The notes under the pieces were generated by a model that worked only from the letters and a program-made list of their open reading frames with translations, had not been told where the DNA came from and ran no database searches. From the NCBI GenBank assembly GCA_021733645.1, contig JAHREJ010000005.1, positions 62,001 through 126,000 on the forward strand: a stretch of 64,000 nt of DNA. The letters are read 5' to 3'. Source of the DNA: Bacillus subtilis subsp. subtilis (lineage in GTDB: Bacteria > Pseudomonadota > Gammaproteobacteria > Xanthomonadales > Xanthomonadaceae). Positions 1-8,617 of the stretch are shown here, piece by piece (position 1 is the first letter of the stretch; each line of letters begins with the position of its first letter). Made by a program: the position numbers and the translations under genes.

Positions 1-848
1 TAGTCCAGCGACAGATCGTGGTCGTCGTTGAGGGTCCAGTTGAGGCGCACGCCGGTGTTCCAGTTGGTATTGGCCACCGCCTTGCCGCCACCGCCGAAGC
101 CGATGCTGCGCGACCACAGCGTGCCGTCGGGCAGCGGCAGGTCATCCCATTCCGGGTTGGACGCCTTGGCGTCGTAGTAACTGCCACGTACCGCCAGGCC
201 CAGGCGGTCCTTGACCAATGGGCCGGTCAGGTACACATCGGTGGTGCGCGCATCGCCGAACTGGTCGTCCTGCTGCACGGTGAAGCCCTGGGTAACCGAG
301 CCGTGCCAGCTGTCCTGGTTGCGCCGGGTGATGATGTTGATCACCCCGCCCATCGCGTCCGAGCCGTACAGGGTGGACATCGGGCCGCGCACCACCTCGA
401 TGCGTTCGATCGCATCCAGCGGCGGCAGGTAGGCGAACTGGCCGCCCCCGAAGTTGTTCGGGTACAGCTGGCCCACGTTGCTCTGGCGGCGGCCGTCGAT
501 CAGCACCAGGGTGTATTCGGACGGCATGCCGCGCATGGAGATGGTGGCGCGGCCGTTTTTGTCGGTGGTTTCCATGCCCACGTCGATGCCTTCCACGTCG
601 CGCAGCGCATCCACCAGGCTGGTGTAGGGGCGCTTGCTCAGTTCTTCGCGGCTGACCACGCTGATGCTGGCCGGGGCATCGGTGATCTTCTGCTCGAAGC
701 CGGCGGCGGTGACCACCACCTTGTCCAGCGTGGTGGGCGTGCCGGCGGCGGCACCGTTGGCAAAGGCCGGGGCGCTGATCGCGCCGAGCAGGGCGATGCT
801 CAACGAGCAACGGGACAGGGACGTGCGACGACGCTGGCGCTGGGCCAT
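1..848 (-). CDS. TonB-dependent siderophore receptor, N-terminal part (cut by window edge)
   Basis: This is an outer-membrane receptor that imports a ferric siderophore using TonB energy. The first 282 codons are visible; the beta-barrel and stop lie beyond position 1. The start ATG at 848 gives a basic N-terminus, then a signal peptide (SLSIALLGAISAPAFA, about residues 15-30), then a TonB-box-like TLDKVVVTA and a plug domain with RIEVVRGPMSTLYGSDAMGG and VINIITR, typical of FepA/PfeA-like receptors. It lies 151 bp downstream of a small secreted-protein gene, and a Fur-box-like site sits before both, so iron-repressed co-expression is likely. The ligand cannot be told from the sequence. A catecholate is plausible from the FepA-like plug. 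Confidence 0.9.
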   Translation of the reverse strand, partial: MAQRQRRRTSLSRCSLSIALLGAISAPAFANGAAAGTPTTLDKVVVTAAGFEQKITDAPASISVVSREELSKRPYTSLVDALRDVEGIDVGMETTDKNGRATISMRGMPSEYTLVLIDGRRQSNVGQLYPNNFGGGQFAYLPPLDAIERIEVVRGPMSTLYGSDAMGGVINIITRRNQDSWHGSVTQGFTVQQDDQFGDARTTDVYLTGPLVKDRLGLAVRGSYYDAKASNPEWDDLPLPDGTLWSRSIGFGGGGKAVANTNWNTGVRLNWTLNDDHDLSLD

Positions 849-999
849 GACAATAACCTCGAAGGAAAGCAGATGGGCGCGTACCGACGCGGCCAGCAGG
901 CCGCGACGCGCGCAAACGATCAGGGAACGGCCCGCAGGGCGGGCAGGCAGGCGGTGATCGGCAGCCGCGGCGGGATGGCGCCGACGGGAATGCCCGGGA

Positions 1000-1392
1000 T
1001 CAGCCCTGCGGGGGGGCCTGGCCGCGCTGGACGCGCAGCCCCGGGGCGGCCGGCAACGGCGTGGCCGGTGCCGAACCGATGGCCGGGGAGACCTGCGGGG
1101 GTATCGCCACCAGGGTGGCCATCAGCGCATCGAGCGCGCCCAGTGGTTCAAGGCGCGGCGGCAGGGGTACGTCGGCGGTACGCGCGCTGGCCATACGGCG
1201 CGGCTTGCCCGGTGGGTCTTCCTGCGGGGCGGTGTCACCGCCACCGGCCGGGCGCTCGTCGATGGGCAGCTGCAGCACCTGCGAGGCGCTGCCGGGTACC
1301 GCCTGTTCCAGCACCGGCAAGGTGGCAAACAGCATTGCCAACAACGCCAGCCAGGCCAGCACGCTGGCCAACGCCGGACGCTGCCCGCGCAT
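1000..1392 (-). CDS. Small Pro-rich membrane-anchored or secreted protein upstream of receptor
   Basis: This 130-residue protein has a single hydrophobic N-terminal segment (LASVLAWLALLAMLFATLPV, about residues 8-27), which could be a signal peptide or one membrane anchor. The rest is rich in proline and alanine. I recognise no family. It sits between a Fur-box-like palindrome (1537-1555) and the receptor that starts at 848, on the same strand. The ATG at 1392 puts the hydrophobic segment at the N-terminus; an upstream non-ATG start cannot be excluded. A protein of the same length and type precedes the receptor at 3035-5320, so a role accessory to receptor expression or function is possible. 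Confidence 0.55.
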   Translation of the reverse strand: MRGQRPALASVLAWLALLAMLFATLPVLEQAVPGSASQVLQLPIDERPAGGGDTAPQEDPPGKPRRMASARTADVPLPPRLEPLGALDALMATLVAIPPQVSPAIGSAPATPLPAAPGLRVQRGQAPPQG

Positions 1393-1536
1393 GGCGGGGG
1401 CGAAGCTGCGGTGGCGGTGCGGGTGGCGCAAGCGGGACTTCCTGCTTTGGGCGATCGACGAAGGCAGGGACGCATGTCCCCGGCCACGCGGGACAGCGCG
1501 TGGCGCGGCGGATTGTAGTGAGATACGTTCGCGGGC

Positions 1537-1555
1537 GCAAATAGGAATGATTTGC
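1537..1555 (-). promoter_or_regulatory. Fur-box-like palindrome
   Basis: The 19-bp sequence GCAAATAGGAATGATTTGC has perfect 6-bp inverted ends (GCAAAT/ATTTGC) and matches the GATAATGATAATCATTATC Fur consensus at 11 of 19 positions by my count. It lies between the sel1 gene end and the small gene at 1392, about 145 bp upstream of it, where iron-dependent repression of the small gene and the edge receptor would be expected. This is an inference from sequence only. Confidence 0.5.
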
Positions 1556-1574
1556 GAATAGCGCGGTCGACGAT

Positions 1575-2303
1575 TCAGCGCGTCGACGGGGGGCCAGCCA
1601 GAGCCCGGATCTGCCGGTGCGGCGAGGTCGCCAGGCCCGGGCCGATATGTGCCAGAAATGACGGGCTGCCGTGCGCCAGCGCGCGCTGCAGCCACGCGGC
1701 GGCGGCATCGACCTGCCCGGCGGCCAGCAGCACCGAGGCATGGCTGGCCTGGCCCCGGAAGTCGCCGGCTTCGGCCGAGCGCAGGTACCAGGCCGGCGCG
1801 GCGGCCGGATCGGCGGGCACGCCCACGCCGTCTTCCAGGCAGCGGCCCACCAGGTTCATCGACTTGGCATGGCCGGCACGCGCGGCCTGCAGGTACAGCG
1901 CGAATGCGGCGGCCTCGTCGCGCGGCACGCCGCGGCCGGTGCCCAGCAGATTGGCCAGGTTGTACAGGCCCCAGTCCAGCCCATGATCGGCGGCCCTGCG
2001 GTACCAGACGGCGGCCAGCTCGAGGTTGGCGGTGGTGCCACTGCCCAGTTCGTGGCAACGGCCCAGCATGTTCATGGCGATGGCCAGCCCGCCGTTGGCG
2101 GCACGCTCGAACCAGAGCACGGCGGCGGCCGGGTCGCGGTGGGTGCCACGGCCTTCCATGCAGGCCTGGCCGAGCAGGTACTGCGCCTGCACATCGCCGC
2201 GCTGGGCAATCGGGGCCAGCGTGGCCAGGGCGGCGGCGGGATCGTGCTGCAGTTGCGCGGCCAGCGCGATGGCATCCAGTGCGGGGGGCTGGGGGTCAGA
2301 CAT
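1575..2303 (-). CDS. Sel1/TPR-like repeat protein of the piuC locus
   Basis: This 242-residue protein contains several Sel1-like repeats, seen as A.YLLG....G.G..RD...A..WFERAA and repeats of the same pattern at about residues 40-175. Sel1 repeats form alpha-solenoids for protein-protein contact. There is no clear signal peptide. The start codon overlaps the end of piuC by 8 bp, so the two are translationally coupled. The same order, receptor then PKHD hydroxylase then Sel1 protein, occurs in the piuA-piuC region of Pseudomonas aeruginosa, which supports a shared role in siderophore iron use. The exact function is unknown. Confidence 0.85.
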   Translation of the reverse strand: MSDPQPPALDAIALAAQLQHDPAAALATLAPIAQRGDVQAQYLLGQACMEGRGTHRDPAAAVLWFERAANGGLAIAMNMLGRCHELGSGTTANLELAAVWYRRAADHGLDWGLYNLANLLGTGRGVPRDEAAAFALYLQAARAGHAKSMNLVGRCLEDGVGVPADPAAAPAWYLRSAEAGDFRGQASHASVLLAAGQVDAAAAWLQRALAHGSPSFLAHIGPGLATSPHRQIRALAGPPSTR

Positions 2304-2985
2304 CGGCCCATTGCCGCAACAGGTTGTGGTACACGCCGGTCAAATTGACCAGCGCGGGGTGTTCGGGGTGGTCATGGGTGAGGCGGCGGATCGAGCTGTC
2401 CAGGTCCCACATCAGGCGGCGCTGGCCATCGTCGCGCAGCATGCTCTGGATCCAGAAGAATGACGCCAGCCGCGCGCCGGCGGTGACCGGGGTGACCTGG
2501 TGCAGGCTGGTGCCGGGATACAGCACCATGTGCCCGGCGGGCAGTTTCACCCGCTGGGTACCGTAGGTGTCTTCGATGACCAGCTCGCCGCCCTGGTATT
2601 CGTCCGGATCGCTCAGGAACAGCGTGGCTGACAGGTCGGTGCGTACCGGCTGCGGTTGCCCGGCAGTGCTGTAGTCGTACCGCACCGCGTTGTCCACGTG
2701 CACGCCGAAGGTCTGGCCCGGCTGGTAGCAGTTGAACAGCGGCGGGAAGATGCGGCGTGGCAACGCCGCCGAAAAGAAGCTGCTGTTGCGGCCGAGCGCA
2801 TCCAGGATGGCCGAACCGACCGCACGCGCGGCCGGGTCGGACTCGGGCAGTTGCAGGTTGTGCTTGGCCTGCGCGGACTGATAGCCCGCGGTCAGGCGCC
2901 CGTCGGTCCAGCCGGCGGTGGCCAGCTGCTTGCGGGCGGCGGTGACCTGCTCGGCGGTGAGAACGTCGGGAATCTGCAGCAGCAT
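2296..2985 (-). CDS. piuC: PKHD-type Fe(II)/2-oxoglutarate hydroxylase PiuC
   Basis: This is a predicted Fe(II)- and 2-oxoglutarate-dependent dioxygenase of the PiuC/YbiX family, about 229 residues, the usual length. The iron ligands are visible as H96 and D98 ([10 protein letters not shown]) and H162 (GTSLHQV). R172 (GARLASFFW) is placed to bind the 2-oxoglutarate carboxylate. I chose the ATG at 2985 because an in-frame ATG at 3009 adds eight residues (MREGLEPI) that look like untranslated leader. It lies 49 bp after the Fiu-like receptor and overlaps the Sel1 gene. The genetic link to catecholate receptors is well known for the family, but the substrate is not established. Confidence 0.92.
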   Translation of the reverse strand: MLLQIPDVLTAEQVTAARKQLATAGWTDGRLTAGYQSAQAKHNLQLPESDPAARAVGSAILDALGRNSSFFSAALPRRIFPPLFNCYQPGQTFGVHVDNAVRYDYSTAGQPQPVRTDLSATLFLSDPDEYQGGELVIEDTYGTQRVKLPAGHMVLYPGTSLHQVTPVTAGARLASFFWIQSMLRDDGQRRLMWDLDSSIRRLTHDHPEHPALVNLTGVYHNLLRQWADV

Positions 2986-3034
2986 GATCGGCTCCAGTCC
3001 CTCCCGCACCGGAGTGCGGGAGGGAACGTATCGC

Positions 3035-5320
3035 TTAGAACTTGAAGTTGAAGGCCAGCGTGGCCGAGCGGCCCGGCGCGATGGCGGCGTAGTGCGAAGC
3101 GTACGCCTTGGTGAAGTAGGTCTTGTTGGTGAGGTTCTGCACGTTCAACTGCAGGCTGTACTGCGGGTTGAACGCATAGCCCACCATGGCATCCCAACGG
3201 GTGTAGGACGGCACCCACTTGGTGTTGTTGACGTTGCCGTAGACCTTGCCCACGTAGTTGGCACCGGCGCCCAGGCTCAGGCCTTCCACGAACGACGGCG
3301 CCCAGGTGGTCCACAGGCTGGCGCTGTGCCTGGCGGTGTTGGGGAACATGTTGCCGTTGAAGGGTGAGGGCACGTAGGCACCGTTGACCAGGGCAAAGCC
3401 GTTGTCCTCGACTACCGCGTCCAGGTAGGTGTAGCCACCAAATACCTGCCAGCCGTCCACGATCGTACCGCTGAAGCCGATCTCGGCGCCCTTGACCTTC
3501 TTGCGCCCGGCATTCTGGGTGGTGCCGGCATCGCTGGTGACGCGCGCGTTGGTCATTTCGGTTTCAAAGATCGCGCCGGTCAGCGACAGGCGTGCATCCA
3601 ACAGGTCCCACTTGGTGCCCAGTTCGATGTTGCGGCTGCGCTGCGGCTCCAGGTCCTTGATGGTGGCGGTGATGCCATCGGCGCCGTCGCCGCCATCCAC
3701 GCCCACCGGGGTGGAGGAGGTGCCCCACGACAGGTAGATGCTGCCGTTCTGCGTCGGCTTGAACACCAGGCCGGCCTGGCCGTTCCAGAACGAGGTGTCG
3801 TTGCGCAGGGACTGCGCGTTGGCCGCCGCGGTCGGGTTGACCAGGTGGGTGCTGTAGTCGTCGAAGCGCGCGCCCAGGTTCAGCATCCACTGCTCGCTGA
3901 AGCTGATCGTGTCGAACACATACGCCGACTTGGTGCGGGTGGTCTGGCGCACGTCGTTGACCGGGTTGCTGCGGGTCACCGTGTGGCTGGCCGACCACGG
4001 ATCGTTCGGATTCGGGTTGGTCAGGTCGGTGCAGTTGTAGCCGGTGGCCGCGCCGGTGGTCGGGCAGCTCTGGTTGCCGGTGAGCGGGTTGTTGGTGCCG
4101 GCGGTGGTCTGCCCGTTCGGGCGGCGCACATCGCCGATCAGGAAGCTGCCGCGCACGGTCTTTTCGCTGCTGTATTCCACGCCCGCGTTGAAGCTGTGGC
4201 GCAGCGGACCGGTCTCCAGTTCGCCGGTGACGCTGGTCTGGTTGACGAAGCTGTCGGTCTGGGTGGCGCGCGAGTTGGTGCGGCGCCAGACGGTGCCGAA
4301 CAGGTTCGGGTTGCCCTTGCTGTCGTCCGGCTGGGTCCACAGGTAGTCGTTGCGGGTGTCGCCGTAGCGGGTGATGTTGCGCAGCACGATGCCGCCGAAG
4401 TCATGCGACAGGTTCAAGGTGGTGATGTCGGCGCGGGTCTTCTGGAAGTCGCGGTCGACCAGGCCGTAGAACGCGTCGCGGTTGGTCACGATCGGACTGC
4501 CGTCGCCATTGAGCGACAGGTTCGGGCCGCTGGTGAACGGGTTGTTGTACGGGAAGCCACCGGCGTCGGGCAGGTCGTCGGTTTCCATGTGGTAATGGCT
4601 GATGACCGCCTGGGTCGGGCCGTTCAGGCCGAACGCCAGCGACGGGGCGATGCCCCAGCGGCGGCTGTTCACTTCATCGCGGCCGGCCACGTCGGCGTCG
4701 TGCTTCATCAGGTTCACGCGGGCGGCAGTGCCGTCGCCGATCACCTGGTTGGCATCCAGCGTGCCACGGTAGTAGCTGTCGGTGCCGGCGGCCAGCGAGC
4801 CCTGCACGAAGTTGTCCAGCTTCGGGGTCTTGCTGACCAGGCTGATGGTGCCGCCGGCCGAGCCGCGCCCGGAATACGCCGAGCTGGGGCCCTTGACCAC
4901 ATCGATCTGCTCGATGGCGAACACTTCGCGGGTCTGGCTGCCGGCATCGCGGATGCCGTCCACGTAGATGTCCGAGGCCGAATCGAAGCCGCGGATGAAG
5001 GGACGGTCACCGGTGGGGTTGCCGCCTTCGCCGGCGCCGAAGGTGATGCCCGGCACGGTGCGCAGCGCATCCAGCAGCGTGGTGGCGGCGGTCTGCTCGA
5101 TCACCTGCTGGGAAATCACGCTGACCGACTTGGGGGTGTCCAGCAGCGGCGCGGTGAACTTGGACGACTGCGCGCGCACGCGCTCGCCGTGCACGTCCAC
5201 GCCATCCAGTTCGGTGGCGCGCTGCGGATCGGCGGCAGTGTCGGTTTCGGCGTGGGCGATGGCGGGTGCGGCAATGGCCAGCAGCAGGGCGGACGACAAC
5301 GGGGTCGGGCGGACGGTCAT
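3035..5320 (-). CDS. fiu: Catecholate-type TonB-dependent siderophore receptor (Fiu/PiuA-like)
   Basis: This 761-residue outer-membrane receptor starts with a signal peptide ending near AIAHA (residue 24). It has a TonB-box-like ELDGVDVHG, a plug domain ([53 protein letters not shown]) and a barrel ending in the C-terminal aromatic ATLAFNFKF needed for outer-membrane insertion. The plug motifs are those of Fiu/PiuA-type receptors for monocatecholate iron complexes. It is followed by piuC and sel1 on the same strand and preceded by a small gene and a Fur-box-like site, so it is probably iron-repressed. In related species such receptors also admit catechol-bearing antibiotics. Confidence 0.93.
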   Translation of the reverse strand: MTVRPTPLSSALLLAIAAPAIAHAETDTAADPQRATELDGVDVHGERVRAQSSKFTAPLLDTPKSVSVISQQVIEQTAATTLLDALRTVPGITFGAGEGGNPTGDRPFIRGFDSASDIYVDGIRDAGSQTREVFAIEQIDVVKGPSSAYSGRGSAGGTISLVSKTPKLDNFVQGSLAAGTDSYYRGTLDANQVIGDGTAARVNLMKHDADVAGRDEVNSRRWGIAPSLAFGLNGPTQAVISHYHMETDDLPDAGGFPYNNPFTSGPNLSLNGDGSPIVTNRDAFYGLVDRDFQKTRADITTLNLSHDFGGIVLRNITRYGDTRNDYLWTQPDDSKGNPNLFGTVWRRTNSRATQTDSFVNQTSVTGELETGPLRHSFNAGVEYSSEKTVRGSFLIGDVRRPNGQTTAGTNNPLTGNQSCPTTGAATGYNCTDLTNPNPNDPWSASHTVTRSNPVNDVRQTTRTKSAYVFDTISFSEQWMLNLGARFDDYSTHLVNPTAAANAQSLRNDTSFWNGQAGLVFKPTQNGSIYLSWGTSSTPVGVDGGDGADGITATIKDLEPQRSRNIELGTKWDLLDARLSLTGAIFETEMTNARVTSDAGTTQNAGRKKVKGAEIGFSGTIVDGWQVFGGYTYLDAVVEDNGFALVNGAYVPSPFNGNMFPNTARHSASLWTTWAPSFVEGLSLGAGANYVGKVYGNVNNTKWVPSYTRWDAMVGYAFNPQYSLQLNVQNLTNKTYFTKAYASHYAAIAPGRSATLAFNFKF

Positions 5321-5476
5321 GGAGATTCCTGGCAGGACGTGCGAAGGCCGGACGGCAGGGGGCGGTCGCGGCGAGCGGGTGAGGGCAACGGAAAGGGATG
5401 CAGCGAACAGGCATGGCCGCTGGCGGCGCGGGGGCGCAGACAGGGCAGGGCCACCACGCGGTGCGTGGCAGCGGAA

Positions 5477-5869
5477 TCAGGCGTGGGGAGGGGCGTGGCC
5501 GGGGTTGAGCCGCAGCGCCGGTTCCATCCGCTGCCAGCGCAGCGCATCGGCCGGCCACAGCGGCACCGTGGCCACCCAGGCGGTGCGGCGCAGGCGCAGG
5601 CGTACGCCGGCGGCACTGGCCTCCGGATCGGCACAGCCTTCTGCGGCGGCATTGGGCTCGCTGGCCGGTGCTTCAGGGCAGGGCGCGGGGGGCTGCGTCT
5701 GGCTTGGACCGTTGTCGTTGGCACCGATGGTCAAGCCGGTCATGGCCGCCAGCGGACTGGCCGACACCATGCCGGTGCGGCCGGCACTCAGCCAGCCGGC
5801 GGCCAGCAGCACCACGCAGAGCGTGGCCCACAGGGCAGCAACACCGATGGCAGAACGGGTGACGGACAC
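5477..5869 (-). CDS. Small Pro-rich membrane-anchored or secreted protein upstream of Fiu receptor
   Basis: This 130-residue protein has one N-terminal hydrophobic segment (GVAALWATLCVVLLAAGWLS, about residues 9-28) and a Pro/Ala-rich remainder with two cysteines (PCPE, GCAD). No family recognised. It ends 156 bp before the Fiu-like receptor on the same strand and follows a Fur-box-like site. It has the same length and layout as the protein at 1000-1392 but no clear sequence similarity. An accessory role in siderophore uptake is a guess from position. Confidence 0.55.
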   Translation of the reverse strand: MSVTRSAIGVAALWATLCVVLLAAGWLSAGRTGMVSASPLAAMTGLTIGANDNGPSQTQPPAPCPEAPASEPNAAAEGCADPEASAAGVRLRLRRTAWVATVPLWPADALRWQRMEPALRLNPGHAPPHA

Positions 5870-5916
5870 GGTTTACCGGGCAGGCGCGGCCGGGCGGCCG
5901 CGGTGCATATGGTAAT

Positions 5917-5935
5917 GCTAGCGATTCCCATTTTC
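5917..5935 (-). promoter_or_regulatory. Fur-box-like site upstream of small gene and fiu receptor
   Basis: On the minus strand the 19-mer GAAAATGGGAATCGCTAGC matches the Fur consensus at 13 of 19 positions by my count. It lies about 48 bp upstream of the ATG at 5869, a normal distance for a promoter-overlapping operator. It would control the small gene, the Fiu-like receptor, piuC and sel1 together. Confidence 0.5.
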
Positions 5936-5949
5936 AAAACGCGCGCCGT

Positions 5950-6282
5950 TCAGTCGCGGTCGTCGCGGGTCCAGACCCCGTCATGTTCACGCTTGACCGG
6001 GAACCTGGCCACCGGTGAGTAGGCCGGGGCGCACAGGGCGCGGCCATCGCGGATATCGAAGCGCGCCCCGTGCAGCACGCATTCGATGCTGGCCTCGGCG
6101 GTGTCGAAGGTGCCCGAGGACAGCTCGAACTCGTCATGGGTGCACTGGTCTTCGAGGGCGTACAGCTCGCCGTCCAGGTTGAACACCACGATCGGCGTGC
6201 CGGTGACCTCATCGAAGGTGCTTTTCATCTCGCCCGGCAGCAGCTCGGCGCTGGCGCAGACGAAGGTCCAGGTCTCGCTCAC
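5950..6282 (-). CDS. Rieske [2Fe-2S] ferredoxin-like protein
   Basis: This 110-residue protein is a stand-alone Rieske domain. The cluster ligands are visible as Cys-Thr-His (QCTHDEF) and Cys-x-x-His (CVLHGARFD), separated by 16 residues. It resembles the ferredoxin subunit of non-heme iron oxygenases and NirD-type proteins and would pass single electrons in the cytoplasm. No oxygenase subunit is encoded beside it. Its start overlaps the stop of the acetyltransferase gene by four bases (ATGA), so the two are co-translated. The electron acceptor is unknown. Confidence 0.88.
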   Translation of the reverse strand: MSETWTFVCASAELLPGEMKSTFDEVTGTPIVVFNLDGELYALEDQCTHDEFELSSGTFDTAEASIECVLHGARFDIRDGRALCAPAYSPVARFPVKREHDGVWTRDDRD

Positions 6283-6815
6283 GCCTGGGCCACCAGCGGT
6301 TTTTCCAGGATTTCAAAACGCAGGTCGTCGCGCTTGGGGATGCCGAAGCGTTCGTCACCATAGGGGAACGGCTTCTTGATGCCGGTGCGCGCGTAGCCAC
6401 GGCGCTCGTAGAAGGCGATCAGCTCATCGCGCACGTCGATCACGGTCATCTGCATCACCGACACGCCCCATTCGCGGGCGGCGTGGGCCTCGGCGGCGTC
6501 CATCATCTGCTTGCCGATGCCGCCACCCTGCTGGGCGGGGTCAACCGAGAACATGCCGAAATAGCCCTTGCCGTTGTCGTCGGCCACGTGTGCGCAGGCG
6601 GCCAGCTGGCCGTCACGCTCGGCCAGCAGGATGGTCGAGCGCGGTTTGGCCAGGTCGGCCTGCAGGCCCTGCGCGTCGATACGGGCGCCGTCCAGCAGGT
6701 CGGCTTCGGTGGTCCAGCCGGCGCGGCTGGCATCGCCGCGGTAGGCCGAGGTGACAAGGGCGATCAGGGCGGGAATATCGGCGGCGGTGGCCGATCGGAA
6801 GGTGAGGGTGGTCAT
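6279..6815 (-). CDS. GNAT-family N-acetyltransferase
   Basis: This protein of about 178 residues has a GNAT fold. It begins TLTFRSATAADIPALIALV, has the acetyl-CoA binding loop at VDPAQQGGGIGKQMMDAAEA (residues about 95-114, motif Q/RxxGxG/A), and ends with the YERRGYARTG C-terminal motif. An ATG nine bases upstream at 6824 is possible; I prefer 6815. The acceptor is unknown. It shares an ATGA overlap with the Rieske gene, and a REP-like palindrome lies upstream. Confidence 0.88.
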   Translation of the reverse strand: MTTLTFRSATAADIPALIALVTSAYRGDASRAGWTTEADLLDGARIDAQGLQADLAKPRSTILLAERDGQLAACAHVADDNGKGYFGMFSVDPAQQGGGIGKQMMDAAEAHAAREWGVSVMQMTVIDVRDELIAFYERRGYARTGIKKPFPYGDERFGIPKRDDLRFEILEKPLVAQA

Positions 6816-6848
6816 GCCGCCCATTCTAGGCGGGGGCTGCGGTGCCGG

Positions 6849-6873
6849 GTAGGTACCGGCCGTTGGCCGGCAC
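6849..6873 (+). repeat. SMAG-type REP palindrome
   Basis: This begins GTAGGTACCGGCC and folds into a stem (TACCGGCC/GGCCGGCA with loop GTT). A GTAG head followed by a GC-rich hairpin of about 22 bp is the signature of Stenotrophomonas SMAG repeats. It lies between the acetyltransferase start and the end of the TonB fusion gene. Confidence 0.75.
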
Positions 6874-6878
6874 CCGCT

Positions 6879-8012
6879 TCAGCGCATGAAAAACTCCACC
6901 GGGAACGACAGCTCCACCGGCACCGCACGGTCGTCGGGCACCTTCGGCAAGGGCGCCGCCCGGCGGAAGGTGTCCAGCGCGGCCTGGTCGAGCAGGGCGA
7001 AGCCGGAGCTGTGTTCCAGCGACAGGCCGAGCAGGCTGCCGTCGCGGGCCACGCTGACCCGCAACTGCGCCACGCCTTCCTGGCGGCGCGCGCGCGCGGC
7101 ATTGGGATAGCGCCGGAAGCGCTCCAGCCGCGCCATCACCCGGCCTTCCCAGCTGTCGTGGCCGGGCGTGGCCTCGCTGGGGCCGGGCGGCAGCGGGGGG
7201 CTGGGCGGTGCTGCGGCCACCGAGGCTTCCTGCTGCTGCGGCGCTAGGGCATCCACGCGGGGTTGCGGCGGCGTGGGCGGTGGAATCACCCAGTTCGCGG
7301 TGGCCCGCGGTGGCGTTTGCGGCAGCGGGCGCGGCGGTTCGGGTGGCTGTTTGACCACCGAGGCGGCGGTGCTGGGGGTGGGCGCCACGATGTCTTCCAG
7401 CGGTATGTCAGGCGCGCGCGGCGGCAGCATCACCAGTTGGGTGCGTTCGGCCGGCGGGGGCGGCAGTGGTGGCGCGCTGTACGCGCGGGTCCACAGCAGG
7501 GCGGTGAACAAGGTCAGGTGGGCCAGCACGGTGGAGCTGGCGGCCAGCCCGCCTGCATGCCGCTCGCCGAAGGCCAGCAGGCGGTTGGGTGGGGTGCCAC
7601 GCGGCACTGGTCGGCACAGCAGGTACAGCGCGGCGCTGCCCATGCCGATGGCAACCGCAAGCCACAGCACGAACGATGGATGGGCGAAGTGGACGAACGT
7701 GGCGAACCCGAACGCCATGCCGCCGCAGGCGAACGCCTTGGCGCGGCGCGACATCGCGCCCTGTTCGCGCCACAGCACCAGCGGCGGGCCGAAGCGTGGG
7801 TGCCGCAGCAGCCAACGCTCGAAACGTGGCGACGATTTGCCGAAGCAGGCCGCCGCCAGGATCATGAATATGGTGGTGGGCATCACCGGCAGCAGTGCGC
7901 CGATGATGCCCAGTGCCACCATCAGCAGCCCGAGCAGCAGGTAGCCCACGCGCACCACGCGGTGGCGGGAACGTGCGGTGGGGCGGGCGAGGGTGGACAT
8001 GCGGGCGGCCAT
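6879..8012 (-). CDS. DUF454 (YbaN-like) membrane domain fused to TonB C-terminal domain
   Basis: This protein of about 377 residues combines two families. Residues about 15-115 match DUF454/YbaN (YLLLGLLMVALGIIGALLP, MPTTIFMILAAACF, SSPRFERWLL). A further membrane segment follows (SSTVLAHLTLFTALLW) with a buried histidine reminiscent of the TonB SxxxH motif, then a long proline-rich spacer (about residues 205-285). The last 90 residues are a TonB C-terminal domain (YPNAARARRQEGVAQLRVSV, GFALLDQAALD). It probably energises the heme receptor in the same operon. The ATG at 8012 is one base after the hemO stop; 8000 is an alternative start. Confidence 0.85.
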   Translation of the reverse strand: MAARMSTLARPTARSRHRVVRVGYLLLGLLMVALGIIGALLPVMPTTIFMILAAACFGKSSPRFERWLLRHPRFGPPLVLWREQGAMSRRAKAFACGGMAFGFATFVHFAHPSFVLWLAVAIGMGSAALYLLCRPVPRGTPPNRLLAFGERHAGGLAASSTVLAHLTLFTALLWTRAYSAPPLPPPPAERTQLVMLPPRAPDIPLEDIVAPTPSTAASVVKQPPEPPRPLPQTPPRATANWVIPPPTPPQPRVDALAPQQQEASVAAAPPSPPLPPGPSEATPGHDSWEGRVMARLERFRRYPNAARARRQEGVAQLRVSVARDGSLLGLSLEHSSGFALLDQAALDTFRRAAPLPKVPDDRAVPVELSFPVEFFMR

Positions 8013-8013
8013 G

Positions 8014-8607
8014 TCAGTCGGCGAATGCCTGGTCGACATAACCGTGCACGCGCACGAACGCGGCGGTGGCACCGTCGATCAGGCGCTGCTCGTCGGCGGC
8101 GTCCAGCGCAAGGGCGTCCAGTACCGCGGTGAACTGCCGCCAGTGGCGCGCGCGCCCGTCCGGGTGTCCGGCCAGGTGGCGCGCGCCGCGTTGTGCATCC
8201 AACCCGATCCTGCCGGCCAGCTTGAACAGGATCGCCGCGCCGAGGTTGGAGCCCTCGGCCACGTACAACCAGCCCAGCGCGGTGGCCAGGTCGGTGTTGG
8301 CCGGCAGGGCGCTGGCGGCGTCGGCAGGCAATGGCTCGCCAAGGTCGGCCAGGTCCTGCTGCAGGTCCTGCAGGCGCTGGCGCTGCGCCAGGTCGGCCAC
8401 CCGCGCGTGCACGCTTGGCAGGCCATACAGCGCGGCGATGTCGCAATGGAAGCGGTACTGCACCTGCAGGAAGCGGCGGTAGTTGGCGGCGGAGGCAAAG
8501 GGTTGGCCGCGCAGGATGCGCACGTCCAGGCGGTCATGCGTGGCGTGCGTGGCTGCCTTCAGGCGCTGGCTGCGCGTGGGCGATGGGGCGAGGGGGATGG
8601 CGGACAT
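8014..8607 (-). CDS. hemO: Biliverdin-producing heme oxygenase
   Basis: This 197-residue protein belongs to the bacterial HemO/PigA/BphO heme oxygenases, which open the heme ring to release iron, CO and biliverdin in the cytoplasm. The proximal heme ligand is H24 in LKAATHATHDRLD. The distal helix glycine motif is present as EGSNLGAAIL. It lies between a heme-type TonB receptor (11 bp upstream) and a TonB fusion gene (1 bp downstream). This suggests the operon imports heme and extracts its iron. No phytochrome gene is nearby, so a bilin-supply role is less likely. Confidence 0.92.
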   Translation of the reverse strand: MSAIPLAPSPTRSQRLKAATHATHDRLDVRILRGQPFASAANYRRFLQVQYRFHCDIAALYGLPSVHARVADLAQRQRLQDLQQDLADLGEPLPADAASALPANTDLATALGWLYVAEGSNLGAAILFKLAGRIGLDAQRGARHLAGHPDGRARHWRQFTAVLDALALDAADEQRLIDGATAAFVRVHGYVDQAFAD

Positions 8608-8617
8608 CCAGGGCTCC

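Noticed and set aside
3845-6022. Long plus-strand open frame across the fiu receptor region
   Set aside because: It is Gly/Ala/Val/His-rich, lacks motifs and overlaps four well supported minus-strand genes.
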